Source: Mucilaginibacter sp. dw_454
GTDB taxonomy: Bacteria > Bacteroidota > Bacteroidia > Sphingobacteriales > Sphingobacteriaceae
Length of the DNA: 64,000 nt
Reading direction: 5' to 3'
Assembly (NCBI RefSeq): GCF_018449775.1
Contig: NZ_JAAVVB010000001.1
Location: forward strand, 1,116,001-1,180,000
This document shows, piece after piece, positions 54,372 through 62,425 of the stretch. The number at the start of each line of letters is the position of its first letter. The first letter of the stretch is position 1. Below the pieces are notes generated by a model. It searched no databases. It worked only from the letters and a program-made list of their open reading frames with translations, and was not told the DNA's origin. The position numbers and the translations under genes are program-made.

Positions 54372-54802
54372 AACGTTTTTCTTTTGGTCAACATTTATTT
54401 TAACCAAAAAAGATGCCGAATTGAAATTGGCGTTATGCACAGCACAAATACCTATAAATGAGTTGATTTATGTAGGAAAACATTAAACTAAAAAGTTTTA
54501 TATTTTAACAATGTCCCAAATTCATCACAGTTAGGTTCAAATATTAACAACTGGACACACTGATCATAGACTAAAAGATTAAGCTCAAAAATTAAAAAAT
54601 TTGCAAGGTTTTTTGAAATAGATTGAAACGACAGGTAGTCGATTGACCTATTACTGTGATCCAATTGAAAATATGGTATTTTTCGAAAGTTGGCGCCAAT
54701 GTTATTGAGCTTACAACTTAGTCTCTCGTTGTTCAAAAAAACAGACACAAAAAAGGCCGCATTTTACACCGCGGCCTTTTTTATTATCAAAAATGTTAAT
54801 TT
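54372..54802. other. Intergenic region without a supported gene
   Basis: This stretch of about 430 bp is AT-rich. A leftward frame of 85 codons (54488-54748) has no recognisable motif and poor codon regularity, so it is not called. The region holds one GTGATCCAATTGA motif near 54655, shared with the cluster at 47445-47560, and the alanine dehydrogenase terminator. Confidence 0.5.
54750..54783 (-). terminator. Intrinsic terminator after ald
   Basis: AAAAAAGGCCGC pairs with GCGGCCTTTTTT around a 10-nt loop, 20 nt past the ald stop codon. The symmetric A/T flanks would allow function on either strand. Confidence 0.88.
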
Positions 54803-55909
54803 TTAAAATTCAGCTTCAACAAAATCATATTTGTAGGCATCGGCAACGGCTTTGTAAGCTACCGTACCTTTGTAAATATTTAAGCCTTTCAATAAAGCCG
54901 GATTATCAGCAAATGCTTTTGCATAACCTTTATTGGCTATCTGTAAAGCATAACCTAAAGTAGCATTGGTTAAGGCAAAGGTTGAAGTATGCGCTACTGC
55001 ACCCGGCATATTACCTACCGAGTAATGTAACACACCATGTTTTACATACACAGGGTTATCATGAGTTGTAGCGTGGTCGGCAGTTTCAAACATACCGCCC
55101 TGGTCAATCGCTATGTCGACAATTACTGATCCCGGCTCCATTTCGGCAACCATAGCCGCTGTAACCAATTTGGGCGATTTAGCACCCGGGATTAATACAG
55201 CGCCAATTACCAGGTCAGAGTTTTTAACCGTATCGGCTATCGTAGTAGCATTTGACGCCAGTGTAGATACCTGGTAACCAAAAATGTCATCTAGTTCACG
55301 CAGTCTGTGCAGGTTATTATCAATGATAGTTACCTCGGCACCTAAGCCTACGGCAATCTTTGCGGCGTTGGTACCAGCAATCCCACCACCAATAATAGCA
55401 ACCTTAGCGCGGCGCACACCCGGCACACCACTTAATAATACACCTTTACCACCGTTAGGTTTCTCTAAAAAGTTGGCCCCTACCTGTACAGACATTCTAC
55501 CGGCTACCTCGCTCATTGGGGTAAGCAATGGCAATTGCCCATTTGGTAATTGAATGGTTTCGTAAGCTATTGCGGTAATTTTACTTTTTAATAAAGCATC
55601 AGTTAACTTGGGCTCAGCAGCCAGGTGTAAATAGGTAAATAATACCAAATCCTCACGGAAATACTGAAACTCAATTTCGATAGGTTCTTTAACCTTCATC
55701 ACCATTTCGGCGCTCCAGGCTTCGGCAGCAGTGTCAACTAAATTTGCGCCGGCTTTTGCGTAGCTTGCATCGGTAAAGCCTGAACCCTCGCCTGCTGTTT
55801 TTTGTACTGATACTTTGTGGCCGGCAGCAACTAATGCTTCAACACCCGCAGGGGTTAGGGCTACACGGTTTTCGTTGTTTTTAATTTCCTTTGGAACGCC
55901 AATAGTCAT
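54803..55909 (-). CDS. ald: Alanine dehydrogenase
   Basis: A 368-aa NAD-dependent enzyme interconverting L-alanine and pyruvate plus ammonia. The start [20 protein letters not shown] is the canonical opening (an upstream ATG adds 18 residues without similarity). Visible motifs are the substrate Arg and Lys regions ([15 protein letters not shown]), YLHLAAEP with the active-site His (~95), and the NAD fold [20 protein letters not shown] (~170-189). [20 protein letters not shown] and [16 protein letters not shown] complete the family pattern. The length is normal (~370). It is monocistronic with a strong terminator. Confidence 0.95.
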   Translation of the reverse strand: MTIGVPKEIKNNENRVALTPAGVEALVAAGHKVSVQKTAGEGSGFTDASYAKAGANLVDTAAEAWSAEMVMKVKEPIEIEFQYFREDLVLFTYLHLAAEPKLTDALLKSKITAIAYETIQLPNGQLPLLTPMSEVAGRMSVQVGANFLEKPNGGKGVLLSGVPGVRRAKVAIIGGGIAGTNAAKIAVGLGAEVTIIDNNLHRLRELDDIFGYQVSTLASNATTIADTVKNSDLVIGAVLIPGAKSPKLVTAAMVAEMEPGSVIVDIAIDQGGMFETADHATTHDNPVYVKHGVLHYSVGNMPGAVAHTSTFALTNATLGYALQIANKGYAKAFADNPALLKGLNIYKGTVAYKAVADAYKYDFVEAEF

Positions 55910-56136
55910 TTGAGTATTCTTTATGAGATAAATAATATCCAATAGCCTTACCTTAATTGGCAAAATTACTGGTTTAGCGAATTATATTCTGATACAGTTA
56001 ATTTAACACTTCAAAACTAAGCAAATAATCTGTTAAAAGCTATTTTACCAACAATAATTTTGTTAACAACATTTAACTAACACTAACTTTACTTAAAATT
56101 AATAACAAACAAAGCTATTTATTCAAAGTTTATCAT

Positions 56137-56670
56137 ATGATGAAAAAACTCCTGCTATTGGCATTTATTGTCATCAGCTTTAACTGTTTTGCGCAAGACA
56201 GTCTGCAAATGCTAAATTTTGATCGTAACCATATCAAAAATACAGGTATGCAGCTATTGGGGAGCTGGGCGGCGGCAAATATCACTGTTGGCGGCATTGG
56301 CTGGGCTACCGCTAATGGAACTACCAAATACTTTCACCAGATGAACACTATCTGGAATTTGGCTAACTTGGGCGTGGCGTTAGCTGGTTATGTAGGTACC
56401 ATTCATGATAAGAACAAAACCTACACAACACAGGAAAGCCTGGCCGAACAACGTAAGATTGAAAACATCTTCCTGATAAATGGTGGTTTGGATTTGGTTT
56501 ATATAGGTACGGGGATTTATCTAAAGCATCGCGGTAATATGAAAAACTCCGATCAATCAAAAGGTTATGGCTCTGCAATTATAATGCAAGGCGCCTTTCT
56601 ATTACTTTTCGATGCTACCATATATATGTCAGAGCGGAAGACAGGAAATAAACTAAGACGTTTTTATTGA
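56137..56670 (+). CDS. Hypothetical membrane protein with signal peptide (DUF6992-like)
   Basis: A 177-aa protein. MMKKLLLLAFIVISFNCFAQ is a signal peptide. Three to four hydrophobic helices follow (GMQLLGSWAAANITVGGIGW, IWNLANLGVALAGYVGTIHD, NIFLINGGLDLVYIGTGIYL, AIIMQGAFLLLFDATIYM). The conserved-looking FHQMNTIWNLANLG and NGGLDLVYIG resemble a small Bacteroidota membrane family of unknown function. A charged loop EQRKIEN lies between. It is flanked by AT-rich gaps and is probably monocistronic. Confidence 0.72.
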   Translation: MMKKLLLLAFIVISFNCFAQDSLQMLNFDRNHIKNTGMQLLGSWAAANITVGGIGWATANGTTKYFHQMNTIWNLANLGVALAGYVGTIHDKNKTYTTQESLAEQRKIENIFLINGGLDLVYIGTGIYLKHRGNMKNSDQSKGYGSAIIMQGAFLLLFDATIYMSERKTGNKLRRFY

Positions 56671-56838
56671 AGAACCCGGTTACGTTTGACGGCAAGCAAG
56701 TGGGTATGATTGTAAACTTTTAAACCTTAATTAAGTAATTGATATTCAATACACTTAAGTTAAGTAAAATTAATTAACACCTTAATATTCAAATATTTGT
56801 TAACATAAAGATAATATTAAACACATATTGTATTAACT

Positions 56839-56846
56839 TAACTTTG
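56839..56846 (+). promoter_or_regulatory. -7 element for the histone-H1-like gene
   Basis: TAACTTTG matches TAnnTTTG and lies 42 nt upstream of the ATG in a very AT-rich gap. No clear -33 TTG was found. Confidence 0.5.
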
Positions 56847-56888
56847 CAAAATCAAAATCAATATAATTTATAGACTTCGTACCAGCAT

Positions 56889-57302
56889 ATGAAAAAAACC
56901 AAAACCAGCTCCGACGTAAAAAAAGCCAAAAAGGCTTTGAAGAACGAATTAAGTAATAAAATTGCAGCTCAAATAAAAACCATTGTAGGCGAAATTGGCC
57001 CTGGCTTCAAAAAAGCAGAAAAAGCTATAGAAAAAGCAGCTAAAACTTTGGCTAAGAAATTATCAAAAGCAACCAACGACAAAACTGCTAAAGCGCCTGT
57101 TAAAAAGGCCGCTCCGGTTAGCGTAGCTAAAACGCCAACTGCAGCTGTTAAGGCTGCACCTGTTGCTAAACCGGCTGCTAAGCCTGCAACCAAAGCAGTT
57201 GCGAAGCCCGCCACAAAAGCACCCGCTGCTAAACCGATAGCTGCAAAAGCGCCGGTTAAACCAGCTGCAAAGGCACCTGCAAAACCTGCAGTAAAGAAAT
57301 AA
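56889..57302 (+). CDS. Histone-H1-like Lys/Ala/Pro-rich protein
   Basis: A 137-aa very basic protein. The N-terminal half (1-62) is a Lys-rich helical region (KKAKKALKNELSNKIAAQIK). The C-terminal half (~66-137) is made of repeated AKPATKA/APVKPAAKA-type units almost wholly of Ala, Pro, Lys, Val and Thr, ending AVKK. This is the composition of eukaryotic H1 tails and bacterial H1-like proteins such as AlgP and Hc1-like proteins. Nucleoid or nucleic-acid binding is inferred from composition only. It has its own promoter and terminator. Confidence 0.8.
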   Translation: MKKTKTSSDVKKAKKALKNELSNKIAAQIKTIVGEIGPGFKKAEKAIEKAAKTLAKKLSKATNDKTAKAPVKKAAPVSVAKTPTAAVKAAPVAKPAAKPATKAVAKPATKAPAAKPIAAKAPVKPAAKAPAKPAVKK

Positions 57303-57322
57303 TTAATTGTAGTTTTTTTTTG

Positions 57323-57360
57323 AAAGCGGGAGGGCCAAAAGCCTTTCCGCTTTTATTTTT
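57323..57360 (+). terminator. Intrinsic terminator after the H1-like gene
   Basis: AAAGCGGGAGG pairs with CCTTTCCGCTTT (one G-U) and is followed by TTATTTTTTT. The T-tract extends into the 3' end of the convergent lipoprotein gene. Confidence 0.78.
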
Positions 57361-58270
57361 TTGTACCGATAATGTTGAGCGCTATAGCGCTGTTATGCAC
57401 AATACCTAGCGTAGTGCCGGGAATTACCTTAAAATATGCTTTGATATAACCATCCAGAATAGCCCGTATGGTGTGATCTGTTGATTTAACAAACTCCGGA
57501 AACACATAAGTCATAGATTTCTGATAACGGATCTGCCCTTGGGTATCAACCGTGGCCCAGATGGAATAAGAAAAATTTTCATAGGCTTTATTGATGCGGA
57601 CAGTGTACTCCGGGAACATATATTCTTCCGAATTATCCCATTTATTCATCGCATCTGCATCTACAGTCTCTTTTACCACCGTGGCGCGTGTGGTTGTACT
57701 AATGAATTTTACCGGTTGCCGTGCCGCAAAAAAGCTATCAGGTTTGAGATCGATCGCGGCGGTACGTTTGATAATGTAGGCACTATCACGTTTTAAAGGT
57801 TTACGTAACTCTTCTACCGTAGTGTGTTTGTCGGCGATGTATTTATCCGCATATAAAGTCATATACACGTTCGATTTAACATAATAAACTGTTTTACCTT
57901 CAACCTTCAATACCTGGAATACCAGGCTATCCTTGCTTACATGCATCGCTTTTAACCACGTACCTGATATATTAAATATCGAGTCATGATCCAGTGTCAC
58001 GTTAAATTTCAGGAAGATCTTTTTATCGGGATTATAAACATTGGCTGCCGTGTCCGAAAAGAACATCACTCTCCAGATAGTCGCCAGTTGGTAGCCATCT
58101 TTATTAAATATCAAACCACTATCAAAGCTGCGGCGAACCTCGGTATAGTTAATGCCCTTTACCTTTTCAAATGATATTTTGTTTTGGATAGGATCATCCA
58201 GTTTGCAGGCACAGAAACCGACAGCAATTGGAACAAATAACAAATAGTGGCGAATAGAAACAGGTAGCAT
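57353..58270 (-). CDS. Hypothetical lipoprotein at the end of the flexirubin-type operon
   Basis: A 305-aa protein. MLPVSIRHYLLFVPIAVGFCAC is a signal with lipobox GFCAC. The mature part is beta-rich, with no domain I can name (for example KIFLKFNVTLDHDSIFNISG, KVEGKTVYYVKSNVYMTLYA and FSYSIWATVDTQGQIRYQK). It starts 24 nt after the phosphopantetheinyl transferase gene on the same strand, so it may be cotranscribed with the fatty-acid-type genes. Its role is unknown. Confidence 0.75.
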   Translation of the reverse strand: MLPVSIRHYLLFVPIAVGFCACKLDDPIQNKISFEKVKGINYTEVRRSFDSGLIFNKDGYQLATIWRVMFFSDTAANVYNPDKKIFLKFNVTLDHDSIFNISGTWLKAMHVSKDSLVFQVLKVEGKTVYYVKSNVYMTLYADKYIADKHTTVEELRKPLKRDSAYIIKRTAAIDLKPDSFFAARQPVKFISTTTRATVVKETVDADAMNKWDNSEEYMFPEYTVRINKAYENFSYSIWATVDTQGQIRYQKSMTYVFPEFVKSTDHTIRAILDGYIKAYFKVIPGTTLGIVHNSAIALNIIGTKK

Positions 58271-58294
58271 GCCGTAAAAATGCAGAATTAATTT

Positions 58295-58897
58295 TTATTT
58301 CGGAATTTGATAGCAATAGGATATGTAACTATCATGATGGGCAAAGGAAACGGCAATGTCTAATTCCCGCCCATCTTTTATCAAAATAGGATAGCCGGCC
58401 GGATGCTTCTCGATTAAAACGTCAGAAATTTTTAAACCGTCTAATAAAAAGCTTCTGACGGCTTTTGATTGGCTTTTATGATCAGAATTATCAATCTGTT
58501 TAACCGCCCATTGCACATCGCCTTGATCAATAACGGTGGCAATAAAATCGTCATTTATTGTTGAAAGAAAAGGTAGCACCATGTCTCCCTCCCCGATTTC
58601 GCCCTTATAAAGGTGATGTGCATTCTCCCCTTTTTTTGAAGTATTAAGGATGCTTAATTTTTGCACGGTCAGTTTAGCCGGAGCAAATATCAAATCAGGA
58701 TTATTACGCTTCAAATATTTATAGGCAGACTCTTTTGCAGACCAAAGCAACCAGACAAAATTCACTAAAGTAATTTCGTCGAGATTATGAAGGCCAAACT
58801 CTGCAGGGGTGATGAATTTAGAGTAGAATGCGTGACTCTGAGTTCGCTGTTGATCAACAGCTTTTAATGCGACAATATCATTGCCCGCGCTTATCAC
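58295..58897 (-). CDS. 4'-Phosphopantetheinyl transferase superfamily protein
   Basis: A 200-aa protein that should load the phosphopantetheine arm of CoA onto the serine of the adjacent ACP. The Mg-binding motif is GNDIVAL (residues ~5-11), and the catalytic helix is LLWSAKESAYKYLK (~50-63), the WxxKEA/S-AxxK signature of AcpS/Sfp enzymes. Its start overlaps the ACP gene stop by 4 nt, which supports pairing with that ACP. The C-terminal FAHHDSYISYCYQI fits the end of the fold. Confidence 0.88.
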   Translation of the reverse strand: MISAGNDIVALKAVDQQRTQSHAFYSKFITPAEFGLHNLDEITLVNFVWLLWSAKESAYKYLKRNNPDLIFAPAKLTVQKLSILNTSKKGENAHHLYKGEIGEGDMVLPFLSTINDDFIATVIDQGDVQWAVKQIDNSDHKSQSKAVRSFLLDGLKISDVLIEKHPAGYPILIKDGRELDIAVSFAHHDSYISYCYQIPK

Positions 58898-59151
58898 GCA
58901 GGCTTATTGATTTTTTCGGAAATTACATCAATACAATTCCCAACGTTGTACATTTTCTCGGCAGCATCAAAATCTATCTCAATATTGTATTGGGCTTCGG
59001 CATCTATAATGATATCAACCAGGTTAGCCGAGTTGATTTTCAAATCTTTTATTAGGTCTGTTTGCTCATTGATCCCGTCCAGCATTTCTTTGTTTTCTGT
59101 GTAAGGGGTCAGTACTTTTTTTAATTCAATTAAAATCTCTTTTCTATCCAT
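58894..59151 (-). CDS. Acyl carrier protein
   Basis: An 85-aa four-helix carrier protein. The attachment serine is Ser41 in LKINSANLVDIIIDAE, where most ACPs have DSL: here the Asp is Asn and the Leu is Ala. The acidic helix II and a C-terminal VGNCIDVISEKIN follow. It overlaps the ketosynthase gene stop by 1 nt and the phosphopantetheinyl transferase by 4 nt. It is a dedicated ACP for the aryl polyene-type pathway, not the fatty-acid acpP. Confidence 0.9.
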   Translation of the reverse strand: MDRKEILIELKKVLTPYTENKEMLDGINEQTDLIKDLKINSANLVDIIIDAEAQYNIEIDFDAAEKMYNVGNCIDVISEKINKPA

Positions 59152-60425
59152 CAGTCGTTCTTATATTTCGAGATTATTAAGCAACTGTTAACATCACCAA
59201 AACCAAAATTGGCTTTTGCAACAGTATTAATCTCCTTGTCTACTCTTGTTGTAGGCAAATTCTTTTCCCCAATTATATCTAAAATTTCCGGAATTGGGTC
59301 TTCTAAATTCAAATTAGGGTGTACAAAGTTATGTTTTAATTGCAAAACTGCCGCAACTGTTTCAATAGAGCCGGCGGCACTCAATGAATGCCCCACCATC
59401 GACTTCAACGAATTTACCATCGGAAAATCATCTCCTTCACGCCCTAAAGCCTTTACCCAGTTCTGAACTTCCAGTCTATCGGCAATGGTGGCTGTCAAAT
59501 GGCCGCTTACCAGATCTATTTCGCTGGCGTCGATATTTGCGTCAGTTATCGCTTCACGAATACAACGTATTACTCCTTCCGGACCCGGCGCTGTCATACT
59601 GCCGCCGTTTTTCTGTCCACCAGAGTTAGTTGAGCCGCCTTTTAATTCGCCATAAATTTTAGCGCCCCTGGCTAATGCAAAATCCAGATCTTCTAAAATC
59701 AATGCTCCCGCTCCCGAACCGGGAACAAAACCACCGGCAGTAGCACTCATTGGTCGTGATGCGCGCGCTGGCTGATCATTATATTTACGCGACAATACGC
59801 GCATAGAATCAAATCCGCCAAAAACATAACGGTCTACAAACTCACAGCTACCCACTACCATACGTTTGGCCATGCCGAACTTGATGTACTCATAACCCAT
59901 TAATATAGATTGCGTACCGGTAGCACAGGCCGCAGAGTTATTAATGATCTTATTTCCTAATCCCAAACGGCCAGATATATAGGCAGTAACACCACTATTC
60001 ATAATTTGTTCCACCACACGCGAGCCTAATTTCTTCGATTCGCGGGCATCGACCCTATTGATAGCGTTTTTAATCACATCGGTATCGGCAACACTGCTGC
60101 CAAATACGCAGCCTGTTTCCCAAAGGGTATCCTGGCTAATGATCTCATTACCGGCATCCATCCAGGCATCTAAAGCTGCTTTAATGCCATAGGCTATACC
60201 CTTACCCTTTAAACCATACAGGCTGGTTTCGCTGATATAGTTACGCAACTGCTCCCACTCAAACTCGGGGGTACCGCTAACCTGGCAATTAAATTTCAAG
60301 TCCTCATATTCTGGGACGAAACGGATGCCAGATATACCATTTTGTATAGCATGCAAAAAATCAGGAATATTCAGCCCGTTTGGCGCTACTACGCCCAGTC
60401 CTGTAATTACAACGCGGTTACCCAT
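59151..60425 (-). CDS. Beta-ketoacyl-ACP synthase (KAS I/II type)
   Basis: A 424-aa thiolase-fold ketosynthase for chain extension with malonyl-ACP. The nucleophile is Cys167 in NNSAACATGTQS. The two catalytic His residues are in SGHLTATIAD (the usual NAHGTST is altered, His kept) and SMVGHSLSAAGS. RVVITGLGVVAPNG and AKANFGFGDVNSCL frame the fold. The GHLT variant at the first His is the form seen in flexirubin and aryl polyene clusters. It lies between the dehydratase gene (8 nt) and the ACP gene (1-nt overlap). Confidence 0.93.
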   Translation of the reverse strand: MGNRVVITGLGVVAPNGLNIPDFLHAIQNGISGIRFVPEYEDLKFNCQVSGTPEFEWEQLRNYISETSLYGLKGKGIAYGIKAALDAWMDAGNEIISQDTLWETGCVFGSSVADTDVIKNAINRVDARESKKLGSRVVEQIMNSGVTAYISGRLGLGNKIINNSAACATGTQSILMGYEYIKFGMAKRMVVGSCEFVDRYVFGGFDSMRVLSRKYNDQPARASRPMSATAGGFVPGSGAGALILEDLDFALARGAKIYGELKGGSTNSGGQKNGGSMTAPGPEGVIRCIREAITDANIDASEIDLVSGHLTATIADRLEVQNWVKALGREGDDFPMVNSLKSMVGHSLSAAGSIETVAAVLQLKHNFVHPNLNLEDPIPEILDIIGEKNLPTTRVDKEINTVAKANFGFGDVNSCLIISKYKND

Positions 60426-60433
60426 TCTTAAAT

Positions 60434-60892
60434 CTATAATTTAACGGCATTTTTTATGATGCCTGAAAATACGCCTTTTGCCACCAAATCGCCATCCGCG
60501 TTATGCATCTCTACCAAACATTTCAACTTACCAAAACGAAAATATTGTTTTTTTGAATTTACAGTCACCTTTTCGCCGGGCAATACCATTTTAAAAAAAT
60601 CAACATTGGTTGACGTTAATAAAGGGAATGAATCCGCATGCATCACCGCGCCTTCATGAGGTTTTCCGTCCAACATTAAATAAATACCCAAAACCACCAA
60701 ACCAATCTGCGCCATGACCTCTGTGATGATTACACCAGGAGTAACAGGATTATCCGGAAAATGATCCTCATAAAAAAAAGCGTCCGGTTTGAGCGTATGA
60801 TTACCGGTTACGCCGTTTTCGTCCAGCGCGGTAATATTATCAACAAACAGGAAAGAAGATTTGTAAGGTAAATATTTTAATATATCGTTCAT
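60434..60892 (-). CDS. 3-Hydroxyacyl-ACP dehydratase, FabZ-like
   Basis: A 152-aa single hotdog-fold protein. The catalytic His44 (YEDHFPDNPVTPGV) and Glu58 (ITEVMAQIG) are spaced 14 apart, as in FabZ/FabA. PYKSSFLFVDNI at the N-terminus and DFFKMVLPGEKVTV in the second half match the family. In polyene-type pathways this enzyme creates the double bonds that are left unreduced. It starts downstream of a palindromic repeat that separates it from the reductase gene. Confidence 0.9.
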   Translation of the reverse strand: MNDILKYLPYKSSFLFVDNITALDENGVTGNHTLKPDAFFYEDHFPDNPVTPGVIITEVMAQIGLVVLGIYLMLDGKPHEGAVMHADSFPLLTSTNVDFFKMVLPGEKVTVNSKKQYFRFGKLKCLVEMHNADGDLVAKGVFSGIIKNAVKL

Positions 60893-60894
60893 TT

Positions 60895-60993
60895 AACCCC
60901 TCTAAATCTCCCCAAAGGGGAGACTTTTTAAAAATTCAACAATAATAACCATTAATTCAAAGTCCTCCCCCTCGGGGAGGGTTGGGAGGGGTT
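60895..60993. repeat. C/G-rich palindromic element between the reductase and dehydratase genes
   Basis: AACCCCTCTAAATCTCCCC...GGGGAGAC at the left is mirrored by GTCCTCCCCCTCGGGGAGG...GGGAGGGGTT at the right. It contains two internal hairpins (CTCCCCAAAGGGGAG and CTCCCCCTCGGGGAG). It sits within a same-strand operon, so it may form mRNA structure. Confidence 0.7.
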
Positions 60994-61792
60994 ACCTGCA
61001 ATTCTCGCCACCATCAACCCGTATTATTGTGCCGTTTATCCAGGCAGCCTCATCTGTACAAAGCAGGTATATAACGTTTGCAACGTCTTCTGGTTTTGTA
61101 ATTCTTCCGGATGGATTTCTGGCAATGGCATGTTGAATTAACCGTTCGCTGTCAGGTATACGTTTTAACGATGGCGTAGCTGTAATTCCAGCTAAAATCA
61201 GGTTAGTTTTCAAACCATATTTTGCCAGTTCGACGGCCATATAAGTAGTCAAACTCTCCAGCGATGCCTTGGCGATAGCTACCGCGGCATAGCCTTCCCA
61301 ATATTTATCTGAGCCTTCGCTGGTTAAGCCAATGATACGTCCATCAGTATGAAATAAGCCGGCAGCAATCAATTCCTTCGTCCAATCCAGCATACTAGTG
61401 GCCATTGCGTAGGTGGTTAATTGAATATCCTGTTGCGTTAAAGCTTCTTTTTCACCCTCATTAATCAACGGCTTTAAATTGCCGCGGGCGATTGAATGCA
61501 ACAGCAGCTTAACCTTACCTTTTTTATTTTGTGAAAACTCTTCAACAAACGCAATTCGCGCAGCGTTGTCGAGCGCATTAATATTGTGTGCGGTAATGTT
61601 TACTTGATTATCGAATGCTAACTCGGCAAACCGCTCTTTTAATGCTCTTTCAGCGGCGGCAGTTTCACGATAAAGCACCGCCACATTCATGCCATGGCTT
61701 GTCAATTTCTCTACCGCTGCCAGTCCAAACCCGCTTGATCCGCCTAAAATGAGCGCCCAGCTATTGTCAAATTGTTTATTGTTAGAATACAC
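60992..61792 (-). CDS. SDR-family acyl-ACP reductase, FabI-like active site
   Basis: A 266-aa short-chain dehydrogenase. The cofactor loop is ILGGSSGFGLAAVEKL (~15-30). LLLHSIARGNLKP resembles FabI's VHSIG region, and the active site reads YAAVAIAK, a Tyr-(6 residues)-Lys spacing as in enoyl-ACP reductases, rather than the YxxxK of 3-ketoacyl reductases. GITATPSLKRIP and TIIRVDGGENCR close the fold. It may reduce 3-keto or enoyl intermediates in the polyene pathway; sequence favours the FabI branch. It is the first gene of the leftward operon, divergent from the DarA/DarB operon. Confidence 0.85.
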   Translation of the reverse strand: MYSNNKQFDNSWALILGGSSGFGLAAVEKLTSHGMNVAVLYRETAAAERALKERFAELAFDNQVNITAHNINALDNAARIAFVEEFSQNKKGKVKLLLHSIARGNLKPLINEGEKEALTQQDIQLTTYAMATSMLDWTKELIAAGLFHTDGRIIGLTSEGSDKYWEGYAAVAIAKASLESLTTYMAVELAKYGLKTNLILAGITATPSLKRIPDSERLIQHAIARNPSGRITKPEDVANVIYLLCTDEAAWINGTIIRVDGGENCR

Positions 61793-61888
61793 TTAACTTT
61801 CGTAAATATCAAAGTCTAAAAGTAACGGAATTCTTGGAATTTTATAGCTTGTGCCGCACACTTAATTAGGCAAAATGGTATTATTGGC

Positions 61889-61896
61889 TATATTTG
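61889..61896 (+). promoter_or_regulatory. -7 promoter element of the rightward flexirubin-type operon
   Basis: TATATTTG, an exact TAnnTTTG match, 27 nt before the ATG at 61924. The -33 site is not clear. Confidence 0.6.
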
Positions 61897-61923
61897 TGAC
61901 AACTGACATCGAATAAACTAAAT

Positions 61924-62415
61924 ATGAAAACAAGAATAATATTTGCCTTGCTGCTACTGTTGCCGGGTGCGGTTGTTCTGAGTAAAAACATACAGCAAAA
62001 ACTGGATAAAGCTGCCTTTTACGAGGTGATGGACCGGGGTAATTTAGATGAAGTTGAAAAAGAGATGGATATAGTGGTCAACTCTTCATCGCCAGAAAAA
62101 GAGGGCTACACCGGTGCGCTGCTTATGCGCAAAGCCAGTTTAGTTAAGCTACCCTCGCAACGTTTAAAATTTTTCAAGGCCGGCCGTATCAAGTTTGATC
62201 CGGCTATATCGGCAGATAAAGATAATGTCGAATACCACTTTCTTCGTTTAGCTATCCAGGAACACGCCCCTAAAATAGTTAAGTACAATAAGGATATTGA
62301 AGCGGACAAACAGATCATTATAAAGGCTTATAAAAACTTATCACCCGCAGTACAAAACGCCATAAAGGACTATTCGAAAAAATCGAAAGTGCTAATAGCA
62401 AGCGATCTTAACTAA
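61924..62415 (+). CDS. Hypothetical exported protein in the dialkylresorcinol operon
   Basis: A 163-aa protein. MKTRIIFALLLLLPGAVVLS is a signal peptide. The mature part is mostly helical (DRGNLDEVEKEMDIVVNSS, GYTGALLMRKASLVKLPSQR, NVEYHFLRLAIQEHAPKIVK, AVQNAIKDYSKKSKVL), with a TPR-like look but no clear repeat. It starts the operon that continues with DarA (10 nt later) and DarB, so a role in pigment assembly or placement is possible. I do not recognise the family. Confidence 0.78.
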   Translation: MKTRIIFALLLLLPGAVVLSKNIQQKLDKAAFYEVMDRGNLDEVEKEMDIVVNSSSPEKEGYTGALLMRKASLVKLPSQRLKFFKAGRIKFDPAISADKDNVEYHFLRLAIQEHAPKIVKYNKDIEADKQIIIKAYKNLSPAVQNAIKDYSKKSKVLIASDLN

Positions 62416-62425
62416 CCCTGTACTA

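Noticed and set aside
54488..54748. 85-codon leftward frame
   Set aside because: No motif, no promoter, and AT-rich low-complexity composition; treated as non-coding.
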